From Bacteroidota bacterium (GTDB lineage Bacteria > Bacteroidota > Rhodothermia > Balneolales > HLUCCA01), in the NCBI GenBank assembly GCA_020832235.1, contig JAFIEZ010000010.1:124001-188000 (forward strand): DNA of 64,000 bases. The letters are read 5' to 3'. The notes under the pieces are model-generated. The model searched no databases. It was not told the DNA's origin and saw nothing but the letters and a program-made list of their open reading frames with translations. The translations under genes and the position numbers were made by a program. This document shows, in pieces, positions 44,441-53,837 of the stretch. Numbering within the stretch: the first letter of the stretch is position 1; every line of letters starts with the position of its first letter.

Positions 44441-46243
44441 ATGTCAGCAACCAAAGCGTTAAACGGAGCAGAAACTGTTTTGTGGGACCTCTCCGACTTG
44501 TACAACTCATCTAACGATCCCCAAATTCACCGCGATCAGCAAACGCTGCGTGATATGGCTCAACAGTTTGAATCACGTTTCAGAGGCAAGGTTGGTAGTA
44601 TTGACGCAAAAGGTATGTCTGAGGCATTACAGGAATTTGAAACAATTAGTGATTTGCTTGGGAAAATGGGCAGCTTTGCTTACTTGCAATGGTCTACCAA
44701 TACCGAAGATGCCGATTTTGGTAAACTCATGCAGCAAATCAACGAATTTTCTTCTGAGCTTTCCCAGAAACTTGTGTTTTTTGATGTGGAATGGCTTGCA
44801 GCAGACGACGAATTCGCTGAAACTATTATCAATGATCCGCTGCTAGCCGATAAACGTCATTATCTGCGTGCTTCACGCCGATACAAAAAACACATCCTCA
44901 GCGAAAAAGAAGAGCAGATTCTCACTGCAAAATCGGTTACCGGTGCAAGCGCCTGGGTTCGATACTTCGACGAAACTCTGGGTGCGGCAAGGTTTGAACT
45001 CGACGGGGAATCGCTTACTGAGCAGGAAGTCTTAAGCAAAATGCATGAAGCCGACAGAGACTTGCGCAAGCGTGCCGCCGCCAGCTTAACCTCCGGATTT
45101 AATAAGCACAAACGTACCCTTACTTTTATTTTCAATACCCTTCTGGCTGATAAATTTACAAACGACACCCTTCGTAAATACCCTTCGTGGATATCTGGGC
45201 GGAATCTTTCCAATCAGATCGCCGACGATACCGTAGATACGCTGGTCTCCTCCGTTCAGAGCTTTTACCCAACAGTACAGCGATACTATAAATTGAAACA
45301 GTCGTTACTTGGCTATGAAGATTTTTTCGAATACGATCGCTATGCTCCATTATTGAAGAACGAGTCGCGCGTTCAGTGGTCTGATGCGCGCGAAATGGTG
45401 CTGGATTCGTTCAATGGGTTTCATGCGGAGATGGGTTCTGTAGCCAAGCGGTTCTTTGATGAAAACTGGATTGATGCCGCTATTCGCCCGGGCAAGCGGG
45501 GCGGAGCCTATTCAGCCAGTACAGTACCTTCTGTTCACCCGTATGTTTTCATGAATTATGATGGCAGACTTCGGGATGTACAGACATTGGCACATGAACT
45601 TGGTCATGGTGTTCATCAGTACCTCTCCAGAGAACAAGGTCCGCTGCAATGCGACACTCCTTTGACCACTGCAGAAACAGCTTCTGTTTTTGCGGAAATG
45701 CTGGTTTTTAAAAAACTCATGAGTGAACTTGAAAATCCTCGCGAAAAACTGGCCCTGCTAACCGGTAAAATCGACGATACCATTGCCACGGTCTTCCGAC
45801 AGGTAAGCATGAATCGTTTTGAAGATGCAATTCACACAGCAAGAAGAGAGCAAGGTGAGTTAAATGCCGATCAATTCAGTGAGCTATGGCGCCAAACACA
45901 AGAGCGTTTATATGGTGATTCGGTTACGCTTACTCCAGACTATGATCTGTGGTGGTGTTACATCCCGCATTTCCTGCATACCCCCGGTTATGTATATGCC
46001 TATGCATTCGGAGAATTGCTGGTACTTTCATTGTACGATCAATACGAAAAAGGGTCGGAAGGCTTTCAAGAGCGCTATGTAGAATTACTTAAAGCTGGCG
46101 GCAGCGACTGGCCCGAGAATCTGGTTGGAAAGCTGGGGGTAGACATCAATGATGCTTCTTTCTGGAATAACGGATTGTCTATAATTGATGGGCTGGTTCG
46201 CGAAGCCGAAGCGTTGGCCAAAGAAATTGAATCTCTGTCATGA
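44441..46243 (+). CDS. pepF: M3-family oligoendopeptidase F
   Basis: A 600-residue zinc metallopeptidase that cleaves short peptides in the cytoplasm. The zinc signature is LAHELGHGVHQYLSREQGPL near residue 383, with the third ligand in TTAETASVFAEMLVF. The C-terminal FLHTPGYVYAYAFGELLVLSLY is typical of PepF. Length and layout are normal and no signal peptide is present. Its stop overlaps the start of the following GAF protein gene by four bases (ATGA), implying translational coupling, and deoB follows that gene. Confidence 0.94.
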   Translation: MSATKALNGAETVLWDLSDLYNSSNDPQIHRDQQTLRDMAQQFESRFRGKVGSIDAKGMSEALQEFETISDLLGKMGSFAYLQWSTNTEDADFGKLMQQINEFSSELSQKLVFFDVEWLAADDEFAETIINDPLLADKRHYLRASRRYKKHILSEKEEQILTAKSVTGASAWVRYFDETLGAARFELDGESLTEQEVLSKMHEADRDLRKRAAASLTSGFNKHKRTLTFIFNTLLADKFTNDTLRKYPSWISGRNLSNQIADDTVDTLVSSVQSFYPTVQRYYKLKQSLLGYEDFFEYDRYAPLLKNESRVQWSDAREMVLDSFNGFHAEMGSVAKRFFDENWIDAAIRPGKRGGAYSASTVPSVHPYVFMNYDGRLRDVQTLAHELGHGVHQYLSREQGPLQCDTPLTTAETASVFAEMLVFKKLMSELENPREKLALLTGKIDDTIATVFRQVSMNRFEDAIHTARREQGELNADQFSELWRQTQERLYGDSVTLTPDYDLWWCYIPHFLHTPGYVYAYAFGELLVLSLYDQYEKGSEGFQERYVELLKAGGSDWPENLVGKLGVDINDASFWNNGLSIIDGLVREAEALAKEIESLS

Positions 46244-47742
46244 GTAGTATCCGTAATTACAAAATAGATAATGATCCGGTAGCCGAACGACGCGATGAAC
46301 GAGCTTTACGCAATTTCAAGAGCGTACTCAAGGAGTTGACTCACCTACTAATGCAAAGTACGCGAAGTGAGACTGCCAGTCTGTACTGGGTTAATAAAGA
46401 CCGTCAGCAGTTCGTACTGGAATCGGCCAGTAGTCGGATACAAAAAGCTACGTTTCAAGACAGGGTATTGTTTGAAAATTCCTGGATGGATGCTTATAAA
46501 GATCTATCGGAACCCGTACAACTGGAAGTTGGTACGCATGTGGATGCCTCTGAACTTACTCACTATGTTTCGGCTGAAGTGGCCCCGGTTCGTTACTTGA
46601 ATGTGTTGCCTTTTATGAATAAAGGTGAAACGGTGGCCATCACTGTGCTGGAGTCTAATTCAAGCAATGTGACTCCAGATGATGAATCTGCTGTATTATC
46701 GTACACTAATGCGCTTGGTAACTTACTGTATACATTTCTGGAGTTGAGTGATTTATCTGCAGACGAGTCGCAATGGGGACAGTACGATGAGATGCTAAAC
46801 CAGGTAAACAGCAGAGAAGATCATGCCATTTTGCTGGACAATGTGGCCACACAATTGCTCAGTTTTACTCATAAAGGTGGTGTTAGTGTGCTATGCAGAG
46901 GGGCTGATGGATGGAGGGTTGTAATGCATGCTGCCTATTCTACGGGTGCTCCTGCAATCGGCAGTATAATGCAGGAGAATACCATATCATACAATGCACT
47001 GAAATCGGGTGGACCGGAGTTTTCGATTCATTTTAATGGAAACCCTCGCCGTGTTTGTGCCTCAGAGCCTTTGTCTCAAGGTGCCACGCTTGCTGTTCCG
47101 CTGCTTTTACACGACCGCCGACAAGCTGTTTATGTTGTATATGACGAAAATCCATTGTTGTTTAAGGAATCGCTTAAGCATAAAATGGCAAATCTGGTAC
47201 GCATCGCTTCCCTGAAAATGATGGCTGCGAAAGAGTCGTACAAAGTGAGCAGCGATTTTATGACCAACGATACCGGTGCATTTAATGCTTCCCTCATTGA
47301 GCGAACGCTGTATAATCAACTGAAACGCGCACGCTTGATGCCCAATGAACACAGCTGGGCGGTTATGTTCTCATGTGAAGAAATTAATACACTCAGAACC
47401 CGTTTCGGCTTAGACGACCTGAAGCATTTGCAGAAACAGATTGTAAGTCGTAGTACATATTGTGGTGAAAACACTTCATCAATCATTGGGTTTCATGCCG
47501 ACTATATCTACCTGGCGGTAGTGCAGTCGAGCAAAGAAGACGGGATAGAAGAATGGCTGAGACATATTTCGTCACAGCAAGATAAATCATTTAGCTGCGG
47601 AGCGGATAACATTAACCTTAACTTCCGGAGTGGCATTACCAAACTTGGGCCAGCTCATCAAGATATTTTCAGCATAACAAAATCAATCAAAAAAGCATTT
47701 TCAGATGCGAATCGTGAGGCTGCTTTTTCAAAGGAAGTATAA
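46240..47742 (+). CDS. GAF-GAF protein with a degenerate GGDEF-like C terminus
   Basis: A 500-residue soluble protein that is not a recognised named family. Residues about 25-165 look like a first GAF domain (TASLYWVNKDRQQFVLESAS). About 185-330 look like a second (GGVSVLCRGADGWRVVMHAA ... ATLAVPLLLHDRRQAVYVVY). The last 155 residues follow the secondary pattern of a GGDEF domain (TGAFNASLIERTLYNQLKRA; RSGITKLGPAHQDIFSITKS), but the catalytic GGDEF loop is replaced by a sequence such as FHADYIYLAVV. It therefore should not make cyclic di-GMP; it may be a sensor or an effector-binding protein. It is coupled to pepF by overlap and lies 3 bases before deoB. Confidence 0.65.
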   Translation: MSSIRNYKIDNDPVAERRDERALRNFKSVLKELTHLLMQSTRSETASLYWVNKDRQQFVLESASSRIQKATFQDRVLFENSWMDAYKDLSEPVQLEVGTHVDASELTHYVSAEVAPVRYLNVLPFMNKGETVAITVLESNSSNVTPDDESAVLSYTNALGNLLYTFLELSDLSADESQWGQYDEMLNQVNSREDHAILLDNVATQLLSFTHKGGVSVLCRGADGWRVVMHAAYSTGAPAIGSIMQENTISYNALKSGGPEFSIHFNGNPRRVCASEPLSQGATLAVPLLLHDRRQAVYVVYDENPLLFKESLKHKMANLVRIASLKMMAAKESYKVSSDFMTNDTGAFNASLIERTLYNQLKRARLMPNEHSWAVMFSCEEINTLRTRFGLDDLKHLQKQIVSRSTYCGENTSSIIGFHADYIYLAVVQSSKEDGIEEWLRHISSQQDKSFSCGADNINLNFRSGITKLGPAHQDIFSITKSIKKAFSDANREAAFSKEV

Positions 47743-47745
47743 CGT

Positions 47746-48906
47746 ATGGCTAATGCGTATTTAGTGATTATTGATGGTCTGGGTGTCGGGGCGCAGGAGG
47801 ATGCAGCCCTGTATGCAGACACGGGTACGAATACAGCCGGGCATGTTTCGGCTGCAACGGGTTGTTCTTTACCAAATCTGGGGAAGCTCGGTTTTGGTAA
47901 TATCATTCCTCTTGATAGTGTTCCCCCCGTTTTTGATGCATCGGCTGCATGGGGTAAAATGCGTGAAGTTTCTGCCGGTAAAGACAGCACAACCGGTCAT
48001 TGGGAAATTGCAGGGATAACGATGGATAAACCTTTCCCGACTTATCCCAATGGGTTTCCTGGAAATGTAGTTGAAGCATTTTGTGCAGCACTCGGAGTTG
48101 AGGGCATTCTTGCCAACGCTCCTTACAGCGGAACCGATGTAATCGAAAAGTTTGGTCCAGAGCATCAGCGTACCGGTAAACCAATTGTGTACACATCAGC
48201 CGACAGTGTATTTCAGATTGCTTGCCACGTGGATGTAACTCCTGTACAGGACTTATACCACATGTGTGAGGTCGCCCGTGATAAGATAATGGTTGGCGAG
48301 CATGCTGTGGGTCGTGTGATTGCGCGGCCATTCGCAGGTGAGCCCGGTGCATATTATCGCCTTTCGGATCAGCGTCATGATTACTCTCTGGCTCCATCGT
48401 ATCCAAATTTACCCGAATACCTGCAGCGGCAAGGTGTACAGACGTATTCAGTGGGTAAAGTAATTGATTTATTTGCCGAACGGGGTTTTACCCAATTCAG
48501 AAGAACCAAAAACAATGCTGAAGGTATCGCTCAATTGCTAAACGTAATGGCTGCGGTACAAGATAGTTTTGTTTTTGTGAACTTAATCGATACCGATCAG
48601 TTATTTGGTCATCGAAATGACCCGAGCGGGTATGGTAAATCGTTGGAAGAGTTTGACAGGGCGTTGCCTGCTATTTTATCGAAGCTGAAACCTGACGATG
48701 TTTTGATTATTACGTCAGATCATGGCAATGATCCCACTACGCCGGGTACAGACCATACAAGGGAGTTTGTTCCACTTTTGGTATACCCTCATGCAAAGGC
48801 TGTTCATGCTGAACTCGGAATCAGATCATCGTTCAGGGATGTAGCTGCTTCGATTGTACATTTTTTCGGCAAAGACAATCCCTTCAGTGGAACCTCATTC
48901 TTGTAA
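47746..48906 (+). CDS. deoB: Phosphopentomutase
   Basis: A 386-residue enzyme of the alkaline phosphatase superfamily that interconverts ribose/deoxyribose 1- and 5-phosphates in nucleoside salvage. Metal ligands are in YLVIIDGLGVGA near residue 5 and FVNLIDTDQLFGHRNDP, and in IITSDHGNDPTTPGTDHTRE. The catalytic threonine is in SAGKDSTTGHWEIAG near residue 86. The length fits DeoB (about 390-400). It starts 3 bases after the GAF protein gene and forms the third gene of the pepF unit. No other nucleoside salvage gene is adjacent. Confidence 0.94.
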   Translation: MANAYLVIIDGLGVGAQEDAALYADTGTNTAGHVSAATGCSLPNLGKLGFGNIIPLDSVPPVFDASAAWGKMREVSAGKDSTTGHWEIAGITMDKPFPTYPNGFPGNVVEAFCAALGVEGILANAPYSGTDVIEKFGPEHQRTGKPIVYTSADSVFQIACHVDVTPVQDLYHMCEVARDKIMVGEHAVGRVIARPFAGEPGAYYRLSDQRHDYSLAPSYPNLPEYLQRQGVQTYSVGKVIDLFAERGFTQFRRTKNNAEGIAQLLNVMAAVQDSFVFVNLIDTDQLFGHRNDPSGYGKSLEEFDRALPAILSKLKPDDVLIITSDHGNDPTTPGTDHTREFVPLLVYPHAKAVHAELGIRSSFRDVAASIVHFFGKDNPFSGTSFL

Positions 48907-49064
48907 AATAGAATGGCGTCTTTTGTACATGTTCAAAAGGTTCAATTTGATGGAATGTTATAGTTAAAGTATGTACTTTCCTGCTAATAGAACGCTGTTA
49001 AAACCTTTTCCGGGTAATAGAGGCCGACTGTTCACAAGTAACCAGAACTTGACGACACGCAACT

Positions 49065-49946
49065 GTGGCAAAGAAGAAAAAAGACTCTAAAAATCAAGCG
49101 CCTTCGGGTATCTCAACGCGTGAATCGCAGTCCTTGGACCGCTACCTGCAGGAAATAGGGAAAGTACCACTTATTACCCCTGATGAAGAGGTCCGCCTTG
49201 CCAAGGAGATTCAGGCAGGCAACCAGGAAGCCCTTGAAAAGCTTACCAAATCTAATCTGCGTTTTGTGGTGTCTGTTGCCAAACAGTACCAGAATCAGGG
49301 TCTTTCCCTGGGGGACTTAATTAATGAAGGAAACCTTGGACTCATTAAAGCGGCTAAGCGCTTCGACGAAACCAGAGGATTCAAGTTTATTTCTTATGCC
49401 GTTTGGTGGATCAGGCAATCAATTTTGCAGGCACTTGCCGAACAAAGTCGTATTGTACGGCTACCCCTCAACAGAGTCGGTGCGCTTAACAAAATTGGAA
49501 AAGAACTCTCGAAACTGGAACAAAGCTACGAACGCCAACCGTCTGCTGCCGAACTTGCCGAAAGCCTTGATATGACGGTTGCGGAGGTATCAGATACCCT
49601 GCGAATATCGGGCAGGCATCTTTCGATGGATGCCCCTTTCGCACAGGGTGAAGACAACAGACTTCTCGATGTTCTTGAGAACGAAGAAATTCCAAATCCC
49701 GATAATGAGCTCATGGGAGAATCGCTCAAGGTAGAGATTGAGCGGGCGCTTTCCAAACTTACGAAGCGAGAAGCCGAAGTTATTCGACTCTATTTTGGTA
49801 TTGGAAGAGAGCATTCGCTTACTCTGGAAGAGATTGGTGAGCGGTTCGATCTTACCCGGGAGCGTGTTCGCCAAATTAAAGAAAAAGCCTTGCGAAAACT
49901 TCGCCATCATAATCGCAGCATGGCGCTTAGAACATACCTTGGTTAA
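49065..49946 (+). CDS. sigA: Primary RNA polymerase sigma factor (SigA/RpoD)
   Basis: A 293-residue sigma-70 factor of the short Bacteroidota type without region 1.1. It has region 1.2 ([19 protein letters not shown]), region 2 ([36 protein letters not shown] ... [17 protein letters not shown]), region 3 ([19 protein letters not shown]) and region 4 ([13 protein letters not shown] ... [30 protein letters not shown]). It directs RNA polymerase to housekeeping promoters. The apparent start is GTG at 49065; no in-frame ATG precedes conserved region 1.2. A TTG-N20-TATG sequence at 48947 may be its promoter, with low confidence. Confidence 0.95.
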   Translation: MAKKKKDSKNQAPSGISTRESQSLDRYLQEIGKVPLITPDEEVRLAKEIQAGNQEALEKLTKSNLRFVVSVAKQYQNQGLSLGDLINEGNLGLIKAAKRFDETRGFKFISYAVWWIRQSILQALAEQSRIVRLPLNRVGALNKIGKELSKLEQSYERQPSAAELAESLDMTVAEVSDTLRISGRHLSMDAPFAQGEDNRLLDVLENEEIPNPDNELMGESLKVEIERALSKLTKREAEVIRLYFGIGREHSLTLEEIGERFDLTRERVRQIKEKALRKLRHHNRSMALRTYLG

Positions 49947-50055
49947 TTTGCCTGCGTTAACGTTTAATGCGCTCTCCACTGCAGAAGACCTAATACCATT
50001 TTCACCGAAAGGTGAGAGCAGTGAATACAACCGTTTCCGGAATAACCATATTAAT

Positions 50056-52947
50056 ATGCCCAGGCTCGTTCTATTTTTGCTAGTTACTATTTTCGCTGCA
50101 AATTCAGCCTCAGCCCAGGGGCTGCCGTTCAATAATTTCTCTATTCAGTCGGGCATGAGTCAGTCGGTGGTGAACCACATTATGCAAGACGACAGCGGCT
50201 ATATTTGGATAGCTACAGAGTTTGGGTTAAACCGATTCAACATGTTTCATTTTGAACAATTTTATGAAACAAATGGACTCTCCCATAATGGTGTGGAGGT
50301 AGTGCTACAGCGCAGAGATGGTACAATTATAGCAGGAACAGAGGCAGGCCTCGACTATTTTGACGGTACATTATTTCGGCCAGTTCCGGGGACCAGAATT
50401 CTCGAGGGGGACCAGGTATCAGTATTGTTTGAAGATAATCGGCAAGGCTTGTGGGTTGGGACTGATGGTAACGGACTGTACTATTTCAGCGACGATAGCT
50501 TCCAATATTTCGGTGTCAGTAATGGCTTATCGGATGATATAATCAGAGGGGTTATACAGCTAGACGATGATCGTATAGCTGTGGCCACTCGTAATGGAGT
50601 TAACATCGTCTCGATTAGTCAACGCCAGGTAATCCAGATATACAGAGAAGCAGATGGGTTGAGCGAAAATCGCACACGTGATATCATGAAACGTGAAGAT
50701 GGCAGTATCTGGATTGCTACTCGAGAAGGGATCACCATTCTTGAAAACGGCGCTCTCCGATATCTGGGTGTTCGCGAAGGGTTAATACATCCTAGAGTTA
50801 ACAAGTTTATTGAAGATGGCAGGGGTGGAGTTTGGATTGCTACAGAAGGAGGGATATCCCATTACACCAATAACCGTCTGCACAGTTATACGGATACTAA
50901 CGGGTTGTCTAATAACATTGTTACGGCGCTGGCTCGTGATCATGAAAATAATATTTGGTTTGGTACATATGGTGGCGGAGCGGATCTTTTGGTGAGTGAA
51001 AAGATTCAACATTACTCTGTTCAGCAGGGCATGCTCAGCAATCTGGCCACATCTTTTGCCCAGGACAGGTCGGGTAGGGTCTGGGTTGGAACCTACGGTG
51101 GAGGCCTGTCGCAAATTAGCGGAGGTCGAGTTTCGAATTTTACAACGGCTCAAAATCTCATTGACAATCGTGTTTACACGCTCACAATGGACCGGCAGCA
51201 ACGCCTTTGGATAGGCACCCGTAATGGAGTCAGCCTGATGGAAAATGGGCGCATATATCCGGGTAACCAGTTTCCCGATTTGCCAGATCCCAAAGTAAGG
51301 CAAATTCTGATTGATCGGCTGGGGGATTTTTGGATAGCCACGTACGGCGGTGGAATTGCCCGCTACAGAGGGGGACGTCAAATAGCTCTATATAACTCCT
51401 CCAACGGTCTTCCCAATGATATTGTAATGAGCTTATTGGAAGATCGTGATGGTGCTATCTGGGCTGCAACATACGGTGGTGTTGTCAGGTTTATTGATGG
51501 CAGAATAGATACCTATACCACTCAGAACGGGTTGGTAAATAATAACGTTATATCGTTATTCGAAGATGGCATTGGCCAGATTTGGATTGGGACCATAGGG
51601 GGTATCTCGATATTTGTGGGTGGTCAGCTTCGGTCATTAACCACAGCGGATGGTCTGCCTCAACCTGTAGCTTATTTTATTATTGAAGACGATGAAGGCA
51701 ATGTGTGGATTGGTACCAACAATGGGTTAATACGCTACAATACCAGCATATTGGAAGATATAACAGATCCCGATAGAGTTCGTGATGACGTAAGGTTTAA
51801 ACTCTATACTACAGAAATGGGTCTGATTTCAAATGAAAATAACTCAAATGCAGTATTTAAAGATCGTGAAGGGGCGTTCTGGATTGGCACTATAGGTGGT
51901 GTTAATCATTTTCGATGGCAGCTGGACAGAGAAGTTCCGGCGGGTCCGCCCGTGCATATTGAAGGGATGAGCCTGTTTGGGGAATCCATCCCGGTTATGG
52001 AATACGAATTCAGGCACGATGAAAATTTTATTGGATTTACCTTTACAGGATTGTCCTTTTCAAATCCTTCCGGAGTCATTTATGAATATCGGTTAAGGGG
52101 AATCGATCAGAATTGGCAACGAACAACACAGCGTACCGTTAGGTATACTACGCTGCCAGACGGCGAATACAGGTTTGAGGTTCGTGCCCGTAACAGCGAT
52201 GGTTTCTGGAGTCCGCAGCGTGCAACTATCACGTTTACTATTTTACCTCCATTCTGGAAAACGTGGTGGTTTATTGTGCTGATGGTAATTGCGCTCATTC
52301 TGCTGTCCGGTTTCTTGTATAACTACTATCGTATTGCCAAACTTGTAGATCTTGAGCGCATCCGTATTCGTATTGCCAGTGATTTACACGACGATGTGGG
52401 CGCATCACTAACCGAACTAGCTTTGCAGGCCGACTTCCTGCAGGCCATTCAAAAAGATCCGAAAACAGGCGCTTCGCTTAAACAGATGGGGGAGATGTCA
52501 CGAAAGATTGTAACTACAATGGATGACATCGTATGGTCGATTGATGCAAGGAACGATACGCTCGGGGATTTGCTCGACAGGATGCAGGATTATGCTACCA
52601 ATGTTTTGTTGCCGGGAGGTATTGAGCCGATTTTTAATTTTACCGGTGCCGACACTGATAAAGTACTTCCACTTGACCTTCGTCAAAATTTGTACCTTAT
52701 TTTTAAAGAGGCTGTGAATAATGCCGCGAAGCACTCAGGAGCCAATAGCGTTGAAATAATATTCGATATTAAACCTATCGGTTATACGTTACAGATTAAA
52801 GACAATGGCAAGGGGTTCCCGGAAAAAACACGATCTGGTGGGCATGGACTTAAGAATATGAAAATGCGGGCTGAACGAATAAAAGCATCACTAGACTATA
52901 TCAACGAAAATGGCTTAACCATCCGAATCAAAGGTAAAGGATTATAA
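50056..52947 (+). CDS. Beta-propeller sensor histidine kinase (HisKA_3)
   Basis: A 963-residue hybrid-layout sensor. A signal peptide (MPRLVLFLLVTIFAANSASAQ) precedes about twelve to fourteen propeller repeats of the type IWIGTxGGxxxF (Reg_prop) to about residue 640, enough for two seven-bladed propellers. A Y_Y_Y domain (YRLRGIDQNWQRTTQRTVRYTTLPDGEYRFEVRARN) follows, then one membrane helix near 735-757. The HisKA_3 dimerisation domain has DLHDDVGASLTELALQAD (His near 776) and the HATPase has NLYLIFKEAVNNAAKHSGA and DNGKGFPEKTRSGGHGLKNM. The ORF track begins at 49738 inside sigA; the ATG at 50056 gives the signal peptide. It pairs with the response regulator 2 bases downstream. Confidence 0.92.
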   Translation: MPRLVLFLLVTIFAANSASAQGLPFNNFSIQSGMSQSVVNHIMQDDSGYIWIATEFGLNRFNMFHFEQFYETNGLSHNGVEVVLQRRDGTIIAGTEAGLDYFDGTLFRPVPGTRILEGDQVSVLFEDNRQGLWVGTDGNGLYYFSDDSFQYFGVSNGLSDDIIRGVIQLDDDRIAVATRNGVNIVSISQRQVIQIYREADGLSENRTRDIMKREDGSIWIATREGITILENGALRYLGVREGLIHPRVNKFIEDGRGGVWIATEGGISHYTNNRLHSYTDTNGLSNNIVTALARDHENNIWFGTYGGGADLLVSEKIQHYSVQQGMLSNLATSFAQDRSGRVWVGTYGGGLSQISGGRVSNFTTAQNLIDNRVYTLTMDRQQRLWIGTRNGVSLMENGRIYPGNQFPDLPDPKVRQILIDRLGDFWIATYGGGIARYRGGRQIALYNSSNGLPNDIVMSLLEDRDGAIWAATYGGVVRFIDGRIDTYTTQNGLVNNNVISLFEDGIGQIWIGTIGGISIFVGGQLRSLTTADGLPQPVAYFIIEDDEGNVWIGTNNGLIRYNTSILEDITDPDRVRDDVRFKLYTTEMGLISNENNSNAVFKDREGAFWIGTIGGVNHFRWQLDREVPAGPPVHIEGMSLFGESIPVMEYEFRHDENFIGFTFTGLSFSNPSGVIYEYRLRGIDQNWQRTTQRTVRYTTLPDGEYRFEVRARNSDGFWSPQRATITFTILPPFWKTWWFIVLMVIALILLSGFLYNYYRIAKLVDLERIRIRIASDLHDDVGASLTELALQADFLQAIQKDPKTGASLKQMGEMSRKIVTTMDDIVWSIDARNDTLGDLLDRMQDYATNVLLPGGIEPIFNFTGADTDKVLPLDLRQNLYLIFKEAVNNAAKHSGANSVEIIFDIKPIGYTLQIKDNGKGFPEKTRSGGHGLKNMKMRAERIKASLDYINENGLTIRIKGKGL

Positions 52948-52949
52948 TC

Positions 52950-53597
52950 ATGGCAGAAAAACGTCAAATTGCAATTGTTGAAGATAATGTAAAAATCAGG
53001 GATCTGATTCAGCAGTTTATGAATATGCAAGATGATATGGAGTGCCGAAACGCATTCAGTTCAGTTGAAAGTTTATTAGGCGTGATGCGCGAAGGGGATA
53101 TGCCGGAGATTGTACTAATGGACATAGACCTGGAAGGGATGTCGGGCATAGATGGCATGAAACTAATTAAAAGCAAATATCCGGACGTTGAAATTATAAT
53201 GCTCACGGTGTATCACGACTCTCACAAAATTTTTAATTCGCTGCGTTCCGGGGCTTCCGGTTACCTGCTCAAACACACTTCTCTGCCTGAAATTAAAGAT
53301 GCCATTGATGTTGTACTACAGGGAGGTGCGCCGATGTCGCCTCAGATTGCCCGAAAAGTGATTACACATTTCAGTGACGGAGCAGCCACCGATGAGGAAA
53401 AACCGGATTCCGGACTTACCATGCGTGAGCAGGAAATAGTAGTAGGACTTGTAGACGGTTTGAGTTATAAAATGATTGCCGACCGTATGGATATATCGAT
53501 AGACACAGTTCGTGCTCATATTCGTAACATTTATAAAAAACTACATGTGAATTCAAAGGCCGAGGTAATCGCCAAATCGCTTCGAGGTGAAATCTAA
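52950..53597 (+). CDS. NarL/FixJ-family response regulator
   Basis: A 215-residue two-domain response regulator. The receiver has IAIVEDNVKIRDLIQQF (acidic pair), the phospho-acceptor Asp in PEIVLMDIDLEG near residue 57, a Thr switch in MLTVYHDSHKIF and the Lys in YLLKHTSLPEIKDAI. The LuxR-type helix-turn-helix is LTMREQEIVVGLVDGLSYKMIADRM ... TVRAHIRNIYKKLHVNSKAE. It begins 2 bases after the sensor kinase stop and is surely its partner. Target genes are unknown; the nearest downstream genes are the His/Trp-repeat lipoprotein and the porin. Confidence 0.95.
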   Translation: MAEKRQIAIVEDNVKIRDLIQQFMNMQDDMECRNAFSSVESLLGVMREGDMPEIVLMDIDLEGMSGIDGMKLIKSKYPDVEIIMLTVYHDSHKIFNSLRSGASGYLLKHTSLPEIKDAIDVVLQGGAPMSPQIARKVITHFSDGAATDEEKPDSGLTMREQEIVVGLVDGLSYKMIADRMDISIDTVRAHIRNIYKKLHVNSKAEVIAKSLRGEI

Positions 53598-53782
53598 GCG
53601 GATGATAGTCAGCTCGTTACAATCGTCTTCGCATTTTTGATAGCAACTTAGACTACCTAATAAAGCTGTATTTATAGAATTTCGATGTTATTTCAGGTGT
53701 AGCATCATAATGTTATTGTGGTACTTGCTACATAAAACTATACTGTTATAAGAGAAAGTGTATGCTGCATATGAATTATACA

Positions 53783-53812
53783 TTGATCAAACCCGTTATA
53801 TAAGTAAACTTG
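53783..53812 (+). promoter_or_regulatory. Promoter ahead of the lipoprotein gene (TTG-N19-TAAACTTG)
   Basis: TTG, 19 bases and TAAACTTG, which differs from TAnnTTTG at one base. It lies about 25 bases upstream of the ATG at 53838. The 240-base gap also holds a weaker TTGCTA-N16-TATAAG at 53725-53752. Confidence 0.42.
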
Positions 53813-53837
53813 AACCAAACAGTCAGTGAGGCTCATT

